NCBI RefSeq assembly: GCF_900113805.1
Contig: NZ_FOQT01000002.1
Location: 496,001-560,000 of the forward strand
Direction: 5' to 3'
Length of the DNA: 64,000 bases
Source: Halpernia frigidisoli
GTDB lineage: Bacteria > Bacteroidota > Bacteroidia > Flavobacteriales > Weeksellaceae
Shown: positions 25,966 to 33,775 of the stretch, one piece after another
Layout: every line of letters begins with the position of its first letter
Numbering within the stretch: the first letter of the stretch is position 1
Notes under the pieces: model-generated
The model's database searches: none
The model's input: the letters and a program-made list of their open reading frames with translations, nothing else
What the model was told of the DNA's origin: nothing
Program-made: the position numbers and the translations under genes

Positions 25966-26412
25966 TTAATCTTCCATCGCTTCGCCGTTTTTTCTGTAAA
26001 TGAATTTACCGTAAATGTGTCTTCTGGCAAATCGGCTCGGCGAATCTGAATTGACCATTTTGATGTACGTATTTCTTGGAACACCGATGTATTCAAACTT
26101 TTTACCGTTCGTATGCTGAACTTTTAAAATTGATTTCTCAATATGAAAATCCTGGATCATAGATTTTGAAATGGTTTCCGTGTATTCTTCTTTGTATTTT
26201 TCCTGCGTTTCCGGGTTGATGCTTACCAAAAAATGATACGCCTCGATCACGGTTTTACTTTTTTCCTCGGCTTCCAGTTTCCCGGCTTCGTCATTTACAA
26301 ATTTATCAGGATGCGCATCCTTCATGGTGTTTCTGTAAATTGTTTTTAAGTCTTTTAATGTTGCCGTTTTATCTACGCCAAGTGTTTTTCTGTGTTCGCC
26401 AATTCTTTTCAT
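25966..26412 (-). CDS. J-domain protein with C-terminal KTSC domain
   Basis: A 148-residue protein with an N-terminal J domain. His-Pro-Asp is in MKDAHPDKFVND (about 31-42), preceded by the helix VDKTATLKDLKTIYRNTMKD. The C-terminal 45 residues (GKKFEYIGVPRNTYIKMVNSDSPSRFARRHIYGKFIYRK) match the KTSC domain pattern of small nucleic-acid- or lysyl-tRNA-synthetase-associated proteins. The J domain suggests recruitment of an Hsp70. No partner gene is adjacent. A hairpin terminator follows its stop. Confidence 0.8.
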   Translation of the reverse strand: MKRIGEHRKTLGVDKTATLKDLKTIYRNTMKDAHPDKFVNDEAGKLEAEEKSKTVIEAYHFLVSINPETQEKYKEEYTETISKSMIQDFHIEKSILKVQHTNGKKFEYIGVPRNTYIKMVNSDSPSRFARRHIYGKFIYRKNGEAMED

Positions 26413-26745
26413 AATATGAGAGGTCTATTTTCGGGGTGCAAAATTAGGGTTTTATTTTTTAATGCAATATTCGAAAATGGCTGATTTTCATGAAATTAAT
26501 CACGATATATTAAAATTAAATAATGTTGAAATTTTTAACGCAAAGAGCGGAAAGATTTTGTTTCAATTGATCAAAAATTAAGACTGAAAAGGAGTTTGCA
26601 TTTCTTTATCAAAAATTTTCTTTCCCCGACCCTAAAGGGCGAAAAATTTTAAACAATTTGTGAGCATAGAAGATTTTTACTTAGCAACGTTTTGGTTTTT
26701 TGGAGAAGATTGCAAAAGTGATAAAAATTTAAAATACTAAATTCT
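26413..26745. other. Intergenic region, no gene seen
   Basis: This 333-base AT-rich gap separates the J-domain gene from the sterol-desaturase-like gene, both on the minus strand. It holds fragments like aacgcaaagagcggaaag and ccctaaagggcgaaaaa that resemble decayed dispersed repeats. I see no coding frame or clear hairpin. Confidence 0.5.
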
Positions 26746-27474
26746 TTATTCCATTTTGCGGCTTTCGGTTTTCATTATTTTGTCCCAAAAGGTGAAATAT
26801 AAACCATAATTGGTGAGAAATTCTTTGTGGTGAAAATGATGGTGCGTGGCATCGATCCATAATTTGCCGAAAGCACTTTTGCGAAAAGATTCTGGGTAAA
26901 CTTCGATGTCTAAATGGTTAATTACACTGCTAAACGTCATAAATACAAGATAAAAAAGCAAGACATAAATATTAACAGGTAAAACTATTAAGATGATCGG
27001 CACAATTAAGGCTTCTAAAATACTTTCCCAGGGATGAAATGAAAAGGCCGTCCAAGGTGTGGAACTCAAACTGTTGTGGTGAACTTTATGGATTATTTTA
27101 TAAATTTTTGGAAAATGCATAAAACGGTGAAGCCAATAATAATAGGTTTCGTGAATGATCAAAACTAAGAAAAGACTGATTGGCAAATACCATATCCCGA
27201 ATTTTAATGGATCAATATAAATCGCTGTGAAGTTTTCTAAATAAAGCCAATATGTAACAGCGCCAAAAAATGCAAAGATAGCTGATGAAATTATAGACCA
27301 GAAAATTTCTTTTTTGATCTGAGCGGTTTTTGGTGGTCTTTTGCTTAAAATTTTGTCTGTTGATTCACTACTTTTTATTTTGTGGTAATAGGCATAAAAT
27401 GAACCTGCGGCTGCGAAATAACGCAAAAGCAGAATGCCGAAAAAGATTAAAATATAAGTGAGAAAATCGGTCAT
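26746..27474 (-). CDS. Sterol desaturase/fatty acid hydroxylase family membrane protein
   Basis: A 242-residue integral membrane di-iron oxygenase. The histidine clusters are all present: HETYYYWLHRFMHFP (about 130-144), HKVHHNS (about 149-155) and the terminal HHHFHHKEFLTNYG (about 212-225). Helices occur at about 5-28, 56-74, 93-112 and 170-192. Family members hydroxylate or desaturate lipids (carotenoids, fatty acids, sterol-like compounds); the substrate here is not readable. No operon partner is evident. Confidence 0.92.
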   Translation of the reverse strand: MTDFLTYILIFFGILLLRYFAAAGSFYAYYHKIKSSESTDKILSKRPPKTAQIKKEIFWSIISSAIFAFFGAVTYWLYLENFTAIYIDPLKFGIWYLPISLFLVLIIHETYYYWLHRFMHFPKIYKIIHKVHHNSLSSTPWTAFSFHPWESILEALIVPIILIVLPVNIYVLLFYLVFMTFSSVINHLDIEVYPESFRKSAFGKLWIDATHHHFHHKEFLTNYGLYFTFWDKIMKTESRKME

Positions 27475-27737
27475 TTTGTGGTGATGAATTTAGGTCAAAG
27501 TTAGGGAAACTATCTTGGGTAATTATAGAGTTATCTGATTAATAAAAGGTTAATTGTATTTACATTATCTATTTTGATTTGGTTTTAATTTATTGCAAAT
27601 TTTAATTTTTGAACGCAGAGTGCACAGAGATTTATATTTCATGATGACAATTTGAGGTTCGCAGAGGCGTTTCACTTTGCTGAGTTTTTGAAAAAAATGT
27701 TGAAAATCTTTTGAAAACAAAAAAAGAAATGAACTTC

Positions 27738-27848
27738 TAGCCCCGATTGAAGCGGCATCCTTTTTTGGCGCGAGCGAAGCGAGCGCCAAAAAAGATAGAG
27801 CGGAAAGCGGGACGGGTCTTCGGAAAAAGCGAAAATTTTCTTGCTTCA
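27738..27848. repeat. Dispersed palindromic repeat, family A copy 6
   Basis: Begins tagccccgattgaagcggca and ends attttcttgcttcaa, the inverse orientation of copy 1. The centre is ggcgcgagcgaagcgagcgcc, a perfect-looking GC-rich palindrome between tttttt and aaaaaa. It fills the space between the minus-strand desaturase and the plus-strand ribosomal operon. Confidence 0.85.
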
Positions 27849-27871
27849 AATTCTTAAAAAATTAGTTTGAA

Positions 27872-27879
27872 TAAATTTG
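27872..27879 (+). promoter_or_regulatory. Possible -7 box (TAAATTTG) of the rpmB operon
   Basis: TAAATTTG fits TAnnTTTG and lies 67 bases before the rpmB ATG, just after repeat copy 6. A well-spaced TTG -33 element is not clear. A second near-match (gttattttgc) lies at 27899-27908. Weak evidence only. Confidence 0.3.
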
Positions 27880-27945
27880 TAAGAGTGAAAAAATAGTCGT
27901 TATTTTGCAAACTCAAATACTTAATCGTAAAAAGAACATCGAGTT

Positions 27946-28188
27946 ATGTCTAGAATATGCCAAATTACAGGTAAGCGTGCAATGGTTGGAAACAATGTTT
28001 CTCACGCTAAAAACAGAACGAAACGTCGTTTTGAAATTAATCTACTGGAAAAGAAATTTTTTCTTCCTGAGGAAAACAGAAGTGTAACTCTAAAAGTGAC
28101 AGCTCACGGATTAAGAATTATTAACAAAATCGGTATCGAAGAAGCTGTGCAAAGAGCGACTAGAAACGGTTTCATTAAAAAAGCATAA
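27946..28188 (+). CDS. rpmB: 50S ribosomal protein L28
   Basis: An 80-residue L28 with the diagnostic start MSRICQITGKRAMVGNNVSHAKNRTKRRFEINL and the end VTAHGLRIINKIGIEEAVQRATRNG. It is the first gene of the rpmB-rpmG-DUF4295 operon, with six bases before rpmG. Only one zinc-type cysteine is present, as is usual in Bacteroidetes forms. Confidence 0.98.
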   Translation: MSRICQITGKRAMVGNNVSHAKNRTKRRFEINLLEKKFFLPEENRSVTLKVTAHGLRIINKIGIEEAVQRATRNGFIKKA

Positions 28189-28194
28189 GAAATA

Positions 28195-28377
28195 ATGGCA
28201 AAAAAAGGTAACCGAGTACAGGTAATTCTAGAGTGCACAGAGCACAGAGAAAGTGGTATAGCAGGTATGTCCCGATACATCACGACTAAAAATAAAAAGA
28301 ATACGACTGAGAGATTGGAATTAAGAAAATTTAATCCGGTTTTGAAGAAATATACTGTTCACAAAGAAATTAAGTAA
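28195..28377 (+). CDS. rpmG: 50S ribosomal protein L33
   Basis: A 60-residue L33 with the signature [20 protein letters not shown] and the end [22 protein letters not shown] single cysteine shows it is the zinc-free (C-) form. It sits six bases after rpmB and 19 before the DUF4295 gene, the standard order in Bacteroidetes. Confidence 0.98.
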   Translation: MAKKGNRVQVILECTEHRESGIAGMSRYITTKNKKNTTERLELRKFNPVLKKYTVHKEIK

Positions 28378-28396
28378 TTTTATAAAATAACTTACC

Positions 28397-28552
28397 ATGG
28401 CAAAAAAAGTAGTAGCAACCCTTCAAGGTGGTGCAGGAACTAAAAAAATGACTAAAGTAATAAAAATGGAAAAATCAGATAAATCTGGTGCTTACGTTTT
28501 TAATGAAAAAGTAATGAACGCAGAAGAAGTTGATGAATATTTGAAAAAATAA
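28397..28552 (+). CDS. DUF4295 small basic protein
   Basis: A 51-residue lysine-rich protein (MAKKVVATLQGGAGTKKMTK...) of the DUF4295 family, which occurs almost only in Bacteroidetes directly after rpmG. Its consistent place behind two large-subunit protein genes suggests association with the ribosome, but I know of no demonstrated role. A strong hairpin terminator follows 23 bases later. Confidence 0.92.
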   Translation: MAKKVVATLQGGAGTKKMTKVIKMEKSDKSGAYVFNEKVMNAEEVDEYLKK

Positions 28553-28574
28553 TTATCTAGTCTAACTAAATATA

Positions 28575-28607
28575 AAACTATCCAAAATTTTTGGATAGTT
28601 TTTTTTT
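28575..28607 (+). terminator. Terminator of the rpmB-rpmG-DUF4295 operon
   Basis: aaaactatccaaaa/ttttggatagtttttttt forms a perfect stem with a T-run directly after it. It separates the ribosomal operon from ftsY. Confidence 0.9.
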
Positions 28608-28794
28608 ATATTTGTTTTTGCCTAAAGTTAGGATTTAGTTTAATTTTCATCAAAAATACTTCCCCACCGTAAAGGGTGTATTTTTGTTAAAATTTCGTGA
28701 TAAATTCTTCTTCCTTTAGGTTTGGGGCAACAGAAAATTGTTTTAATAATTAAATAAAAACCAGATCATTTAAATAAAATCTGGATTAAAAACT

Positions 28795-29751
28795 ATGAGT
28801 TGGTTTAAAAAAATATTTAAAAAAGAAGAGAAAGAAACTTTAGATAAAGGTCTTGAGAAATCCAGTCAGGGGTTTTTTGAGAATATTTCTCAGGCGGTTG
28901 TAGGGAAAAGTGTGGTGGATGAAGAGGTTTTGGATGATCTGGAAGATGTGTTGATCGCATCTGACGTTGGTGCCGAAACGACCATTAAAATCATTAAAAA
29001 AATAGAAGCGCGCGTTGCAAAAGATAAATACACGAATGTTTCCCAATTAAATGAAATTTTAAAAGAAGAAATCTCTAATCTTCTGCTTGATAATCCACAC
29101 GCACAAACGGGAAATATCGATGAAAGTAAAAAACCTTACGTAATAATGGTTGTCGGTGTAAATGGCGTGGGGAAAACTACGACGATTGGGAAACTGGCAC
29201 ATCAATTTAAATCTGACGGCAAAAATGTAGTTCTTGGCGCAGCTGATACTTTTCGAGCAGCGGCGGTTGATCAATTGGTGATCTGGAGCGAAAGAGTTGG
29301 CGTGCCTATCGTGAAACAAAATATGGGATCCGATCCGGCGTCTGTTGCTTTTGACACGGTGCAAAGTGCAGTCGCGCAAAATGCAGATGTTGTGATCATC
29401 GACACTGCCGGAAGATTACATAATAAGGTCAATTTGATGAATGAATTGACCAAAATAAAACGTGTAATGCAAAAAGTTTTGCCGGATGCGCCACATGAAG
29501 TTCTTTTAGTTTTAGATGGTTCTACCGGGCAAAATGCTTTTGAACAGGCAAAACAATTTACGGCTGCTACGGAAGTTACTGCACTGGCAATCACAAAATT
29601 AGATGGAACAGCGAAAGGAGGCGTGGTAATTGGGATTTCTGATCAGTTTAAAATTCCGGTGAAATATATAGGCGTTGGTGAAAAAATGACTGATTTACAA
29701 TTGTTCAATGGCACAGAGTTTGTGGATTCTTTTTTCAGGAAGCGGAATTAG
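28795..29751 (+). CDS. ftsY: Signal recognition particle receptor FtsY
   Basis: A 318-residue SRP receptor GTPase with a short N-terminal extension. GTPase motifs: G1 GVNGVGKTTTIGKLA (about 119-133), DTFRAAAVDQL, G3 DTAGRLHNK, G4 TKLDGTAKGG, and the end GVGEKMTDLQLFNGTEFVDSFF. It docks SRP-ribosome complexes at the inner membrane for co-translational insertion. The acidic A domain of E. coli FtsY is absent, as is common in this phylum. It follows a terminator and a leader of about 185 bases, so it has its own promoter. Confidence 0.97.
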   Translation: MSWFKKIFKKEEKETLDKGLEKSSQGFFENISQAVVGKSVVDEEVLDDLEDVLIASDVGAETTIKIIKKIEARVAKDKYTNVSQLNEILKEEISNLLLDNPHAQTGNIDESKKPYVIMVVGVNGVGKTTTIGKLAHQFKSDGKNVVLGAADTFRAAAVDQLVIWSERVGVPIVKQNMGSDPASVAFDTVQSAVAQNADVVIIDTAGRLHNKVNLMNELTKIKRVMQKVLPDAPHEVLLVLDGSTGQNAFEQAKQFTAATEVTALAITKLDGTAKGGVVIGISDQFKIPVKYIGVGEKMTDLQLFNGTEFVDSFFRKRN

Positions 29752-29858
29752 AAATTATTTTTAAAATAAATTTGTGGAAATTATTTTTTTTAAAAATTAT
29801 TTTTTAACTTCACTTTTATTAACAAACAAAAATTATTAACAATTAAATTTTTAAAACT

Positions 29859-30119
29859 ATGGGAATTTTAGCTTGGCTTCTTTTTGGCCTTATCGTTGGT
29901 GCAATTGCAAAATTTATTATGCCTGGTGCACAAGGTGGTGGATGGATCATCACAATTATTTTAGGCATCATTGGTGCATTAGTAGGTGGCTGGATAGGCA
30001 CTTTGCTAGGTATCGGTTCTGATGCATCAAGTTTCACTTTTGGTGGAATTGCGATGGCAGTACTCGGAGCAATTGTCGTCTTGTTCATTTATGGCGCTTT
30101 AACGAAAGGTAGAGCTTAA
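29859..30119 (+). CDS. GlsB/YeaQ/YmgE family stress-response membrane protein
   Basis: An 86-residue glycine-rich protein with three hydrophobic helices (about 2-20, 28-48 and 56-80) and the family core LLFGLIVGAIAKFIMPG, followed by GGWIITIILGIIGALVGGWI. It belongs to the transglycosylase-associated/GlsB family, whose members rise under stress in several bacteria; the molecular role is unclear. A hairpin terminator follows 20 bases after the stop. Confidence 0.92.
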   Translation: MGILAWLLFGLIVGAIAKFIMPGAQGGGWIITIILGIIGALVGGWIGTLLGIGSDASSFTFGGIAMAVLGAIVVLFIYGALTKGRA

Positions 30120-30139
30120 TTAAATTAAGACAAAATAAT

Positions 30140-30174
30140 AATCCCGGTTTGAAATATCAAATCGGGATTTTTTT
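30140..30174 (+). terminator. Terminator of the GlsB-like gene
   Basis: aatcccggtttga/tcaaatcgggattttttt is a strong stem with a T-run. It is almost the same sequence as the hairpin at 30347-30380 and belongs to a duplicated block. Confidence 0.85.
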
Positions 30175-30290
30175 GTGCTTAAATTATAAATTAAAATTTT
30201 ACATTAAATCGTTTTTACCCTAATTCCTTCTTTATATTTAGGATTGTAGAACGGCTCAAACATTTGATAAATTCTATTTTACTATTTGCA
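30140..30290 (-). repeat. Degenerate duplicate of the sppA 3' end and its terminator
   Basis: From the hairpin at 30140 to about 30290 the sequence follows that from 30347 to about 30480. The order is hairpin, cttaaatt, ttaaaattttacattaaa, then the inverse of the sppA C-terminal codons (ccttctttatatttaggatt, gctcaaa-atttgataa). The copy offset is about 205 bases. The copy carries substitutions and small gaps and is not part of a reading frame, so it is a remnant of a tandem duplication or of a lost second sppA. Confidence 0.75.
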
Positions 30291-30346
30291 ATGTTATTCA
30301 AAGTATATTTCATATTTGTAACTCTCTTTTAAATCATCAAAAATAA

Positions 30347-30380
30347 AAATCCCGGTCTGAGATATCAAACCGGGAATTAT
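30347..30380 (-). terminator. Terminator of sppA
   Basis: The stem aatcccggtctga/tcaaaccgggaatt lies 18 bases past the sppA stop on the minus strand. T-runs exist on the minus-strand side (attttta when read from sppA). Confidence 0.75.
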
Positions 30381-30397
30381 TTTACTTAAATTCTTCG

Positions 30398-32152
30398 TTA
30401 AAATTTTACATTAAACATTGTTTTCATCATTATTCCTTCTTTATATTTAGGATTGAAGATCTGCTCAAATGTTTGATAATTGTCTTTACCAATCTCATTC
30501 TCAATAATTTTAGTAGAAATTTCATCTTCATTCATGCCTTTAAATAGCTGCTCAAATTTGTTCATCTTTTTCGGATAAGAACTGATGTCATAAGATTTAA
30601 CTTTTGCTAAACCTGCAGCGTATAAAATAGCGTCGTCCAAAGTGCCCAATTCATCAACCAAACCAATTTCTTTTGCTCTTGTTCCGCTCCACACTCTTCC
30701 ACCGCCAAGTGCGTCTATCTGTTCGAAAGATTTTTTTCTGTTTTGGGTTACGAAATAGACAAATCGCTTGTAAGTTCCCTCTACATTTCTCGTCATGATG
30801 CTTACCGTTCCGGGAGTTAATCCGTTGATTGGAGAAACCATCAACGAGTTCGCATTAGTAGAAACAACGTCGGACCGAATTCCATTTTTATTGGCAATAT
30901 CTTTAAAATAAGGAATTATGCCAAAAACGCCTATTGAACCAGTAATTGAATTTGGTTCACAATAGATTTTATTGGCTGCCATTGCAATGTAATATCCGCC
31001 CGAAGCTGCATAATCACCAAAAGAAACAACTAAAGGTTTTTTATTTTTAAGTTGCTGAAGTTCAAATAAAATTTCGTCTGCTGCATTTGCACTTCCACCA
31101 GGTGAGTTTACACGAAGAACGACTGCTTTCACATCCTTATCATCCGCTAATTTTTTAATCTGTTTTTTAAAATTTTCAGCGTAAATTCCATCATAACCTT
31201 TTCCACCATAAATTTCACCGGAAGCATACAATACCGCGATCTGATTATCTTTATCAGAATCATCCTGTTTATTAGATTCTACATAGTTTGCGAATGAAAT
31301 TTTATTCAATTTTTCATCTTTCTTAATATTAAGCTTTGCTTTTAAAATAGCTTCGTATTGAGATTCCTGAATAAGCTGATCTACTAGTTTATTTTTTAGA
31401 CTTAAATCCGGCATCAAAGAATAAAGACTGTCAACAGTTGTTTTAAAACTTTCTGGTGATATATTTCTGGATTTTGCAATTTCTGATGAAGTTCTTCCCC
31501 AAATATCATTTAATAAAGTGGAAAGCTGCTCTTTATTTTCAGGAGAAATTTCGTTTTTTAAAAATGGTTCTACCGCTGCTTTGAATTTACCGTGGCGAAT
31601 AACTTCTGCGTTGATACCATATTTATCCATAAAATCTTTAAAAAAGACAACTTCCGCTGCCATTCCTTTTAATTCTACGCCACCTGCTGGATTTAAATAA
31701 TATTTGTCCGCTACCGATCCTAAATAATAGGCCGGTTGACTCACCGTATTTCCGTAAGCGTAAACAAATTTTCCTGATTTTTTAAATTCCAGTAATGCAT
31801 TGCGAACATCTTCCAGTTGCGTTATTCCTGCATTAATATTGTCGGTCTCAATACTTATCCCTTTAATTTTATCATCATTTTTTGCTTTTTTTACAGATTG
31901 AATGATATTATATAAGGTGACATTGTTTTGATCATCATTAAAATTAAAAATATTCTCCTTTCCTTCTGCAGGACTATCTATTATTTTTGTTTTAAAGTCT
32001 AAAGTTAATATCGAATTGCTTTTTACGGTAACCTCTTTTTTACCATTTATAGCTGAAGCTGCGATAAAGAGAAAGAAAAAAACAACAATTCCTGTCAGCA
32101 TTAATGCTATTGCGACTATATTTGCCAGGACTAACTTAAAAAAATTCTTCAT
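30398..32152 (-). CDS. sppA: Signal peptide peptidase SppA, 67-kDa type
   Basis: A 584-residue membrane serine protease that degrades cleaved signal peptides. It has an N-terminal transmembrane helix (about 7-35) and two S49 domains, as in the long E. coli-type SppA. The catalytic lysine is in YLGSVADKYYLNPAGGVELKG (N-domain) and the nucleophile serine in FGDYAASGGYYIAMAANKIY (C-domain). RVNSPGGSANAADEI and GSIGVFGIIPYF are further conserved segments. It is divergent from folK, whose ATG is 23 bases away, so the two share a very short promoter region. A degenerate copy of its 3' end lies downstream. Confidence 0.96.
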   Translation of the reverse strand: MKNFFKLVLANIVAIALMLTGIVVFFFLFIAASAINGKKEVTVKSNSILTLDFKTKIIDSPAEGKENIFNFNDDQNNVTLYNIIQSVKKAKNDDKIKGISIETDNINAGITQLEDVRNALLEFKKSGKFVYAYGNTVSQPAYYLGSVADKYYLNPAGGVELKGMAAEVVFFKDFMDKYGINAEVIRHGKFKAAVEPFLKNEISPENKEQLSTLLNDIWGRTSSEIAKSRNISPESFKTTVDSLYSLMPDLSLKNKLVDQLIQESQYEAILKAKLNIKKDEKLNKISFANYVESNKQDDSDKDNQIAVLYASGEIYGGKGYDGIYAENFKKQIKKLADDKDVKAVVLRVNSPGGSANAADEILFELQQLKNKKPLVVSFGDYAASGGYYIAMAANKIYCEPNSITGSIGVFGIIPYFKDIANKNGIRSDVVSTNANSLMVSPINGLTPGTVSIMTRNVEGTYKRFVYFVTQNRKKSFEQIDALGGGRVWSGTRAKEIGLVDELGTLDDAILYAAGLAKVKSYDISSYPKKMNKFEQLFKGMNEDEISTKIIENEIGKDNYQTFEQIFNPKYKEGIMMKTMFNVKF

Positions 32153-32175
32153 AATTTTATATCAATTTGGAATAT

Positions 32176-32598
32176 ATGTCGCAACATTCGGTGGTTTTGT
32201 TACTCGGAAGTAATCTTGGTAATGCAAAATTAAATATTGATCAGGCTTTGTTTTTTCTGCAGGAAGAAATTGGCGAAATAAAACAGAAATCAGAACATTT
32301 ATCATCTTCCGCCGTAGAATTTGAAAGTTGCAATATTTTTTGTAACATTGCACTTAGAATATTTACCGATTTATCGCCTTTTAAGCTACTTCAAAAGCTT
32401 AAACAGTATGAAAAAAAAATGGGAAGGCAGATTGATTCTGCAGATTTGGGCAAATATTCTGACAGAATCATTGATATTGACATCGTGTTATTTGATAATT
32501 TAACTTTTAAGAGTAAAAAATTAACGATACCACACGATAAAAATCTTAATGAGCGTGATTTTTCTAAAAAACTGATCGCGCAATTAGTAGACAACTAA
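32176..32598 (+). CDS. folK: 2-amino-4-hydroxy-6-hydroxymethyldihydropteridine pyrophosphokinase
   Basis: FolK transfers pyrophosphate from ATP to 6-hydroxymethyl-dihydropterin in folate synthesis. I chose the ATG at 32176 (MSQHSVVLLLGSNLGNAKLN); the TTG at 32167 adds only three residues. The 140-residue protein has the GSNLGN start motif and DRIIDIDIVLFDNLTFKSKKLTIPHDKNLNERDF, which contains the signature Asp pair and the PH region. It is on the short side but otherwise complete. Only 12 bases separate it from the following outer-membrane gene, so these may be co-transcribed. Confidence 0.94.
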   Translation: MSQHSVVLLLGSNLGNAKLNIDQALFFLQEEIGEIKQKSEHLSSSAVEFESCNIFCNIALRIFTDLSPFKLLQKLKQYEKKMGRQIDSADLGKYSDRIIDIDIVLFDNLTFKSKKLTIPHDKNLNERDFSKKLIAQLVDN

Positions 32599-32610
32599 AA
32601 ACACTCAAAT

Positions 32611-33690
32611 ATGAAAGTAAAATTATTTTTAGCGGCTATCATGCCGATGGCGTTTTTTGCGCAACAGTCAAAAATTGACACACTAAGTTCTGGTGCTACT
32701 ACATTTTCTTCCGGTAGTGCAAATATTCAAAAATTTGACAACAGTTCCCGACTATTCAATGACTGGTCCATCTCAGTAGGTGGTGGCGGTTCATTTATGC
32801 ATTCCGCGGATCTGACTTCATTTTATGGAAAAAAAATAAATTATGGCTATAATGGCTATATCAGTTTAGATAAACAAATTTCTCACACTTTTGGAATGAG
32901 TTTACTCTACCAAAAAGGGAGAACTAATCAAAAAGGACAATTGCCTGGCGCAGCTGGCGTTAAAGCAGGAGTTGCAGAAGCATATACAAAATTCGATCAG
33001 ATCTCTGTAATTGGTGATATTAATTTCTCCAATATTATGAGACGTGTTGATAACCATTCTAATTACAGATGGGCTCTTCACGGTTACCTTGGTGCTGGTT
33101 TTATGGGTTATAATACGCAGCTTATTGATAATGATACTTCAAGATTTAGTACAGTGCCAAGAAGAATCCCAATCATGGTTGAACAAAAACTTGGTATACA
33201 GTCATTCTTCTATGAATTTGGTACGGGCGTGAAATTTAAAGTAAGTAGATTAATTGATCTTGAAGCCAGAGCAATGTACATTTTCTCCGGAGATGATGAA
33301 TTTGATGGTGGTGGATTTACTCAATTTGATGCTTACAACAAAATTAATACGGCCAGAGCTGATAATATGTTCACCGTTAATTTAGGGTTGACGTTTAAAT
33401 TAGGAAAGCATCCTTCTCATCTGACTTGGCATGATCCATTACAAAATGCTTACGATAGAATGAATATTTTGGAAAACAGGTCTGAAGATCTTTTAGTATG
33501 TAAAAAAGGTGATCAGGATAATGATGGTGTTTGTGATGATTGGGATAGAGAATTAGATACTCCTGCAGGTGCAAGGGTTGATGGATCAGGTAAAGCACTT
33601 GATATGGATCTTGACGGTGTTATTGATTTAAATGACAAATGCGTAACAGTTCCGGGATCTGTAGAAAATAATGGTTGTCCAGTAAAATAA
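32611..33690 (+). CDS. Outer-membrane beta-barrel protein, OmpA paralog lacking the OmpA C-domain
   Basis: A 359-residue protein with signal peptide MKVKLFLAAIMPMAFFAQ, a barrel of about 260 residues (NDWSISVGGGGSFMHSADLT, WALHGYLGAGFM, DEFDGGGF) and a calcium-binding TSP3-like linker (KKGDQDNDGVCDDWD, MDLDGVIDLNDKC). It ends at GSVENNGCPVK. The next gene is a close paralog that continues into a peptidoglycan-binding OmpA domain; this one stops exactly where that domain would begin. There is no trace of a frameshift at the stop, so it is a stable short form. It is probably an outer-membrane structural or adhesive protein. Confidence 0.88.
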   Translation: MKVKLFLAAIMPMAFFAQQSKIDTLSSGATTFSSGSANIQKFDNSSRLFNDWSISVGGGGSFMHSADLTSFYGKKINYGYNGYISLDKQISHTFGMSLLYQKGRTNQKGQLPGAAGVKAGVAEAYTKFDQISVIGDINFSNIMRRVDNHSNYRWALHGYLGAGFMGYNTQLIDNDTSRFSTVPRRIPIMVEQKLGIQSFFYEFGTGVKFKVSRLIDLEARAMYIFSGDDEFDGGGFTQFDAYNKINTARADNMFTVNLGLTFKLGKHPSHLTWHDPLQNAYDRMNILENRSEDLLVCKKGDQDNDGVCDDWDRELDTPAGARVDGSGKALDMDLDGVIDLNDKCVTVPGSVENNGCPVK

Positions 33691-33775
33691 AAATTGGCAC
33701 ACCTTTTGTTAAGAAGTAAAAAAATTAACATAATTTTCGTTAAAACAAAAAATAATAAATATAAAATAAACAATT

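Noticed and set aside
27565-27849. Minus-strand reading frame upstream of rpmB
   Set aside because: Its first half is repeat copy 6 read backwards; it carries no recognisable protein sequence.
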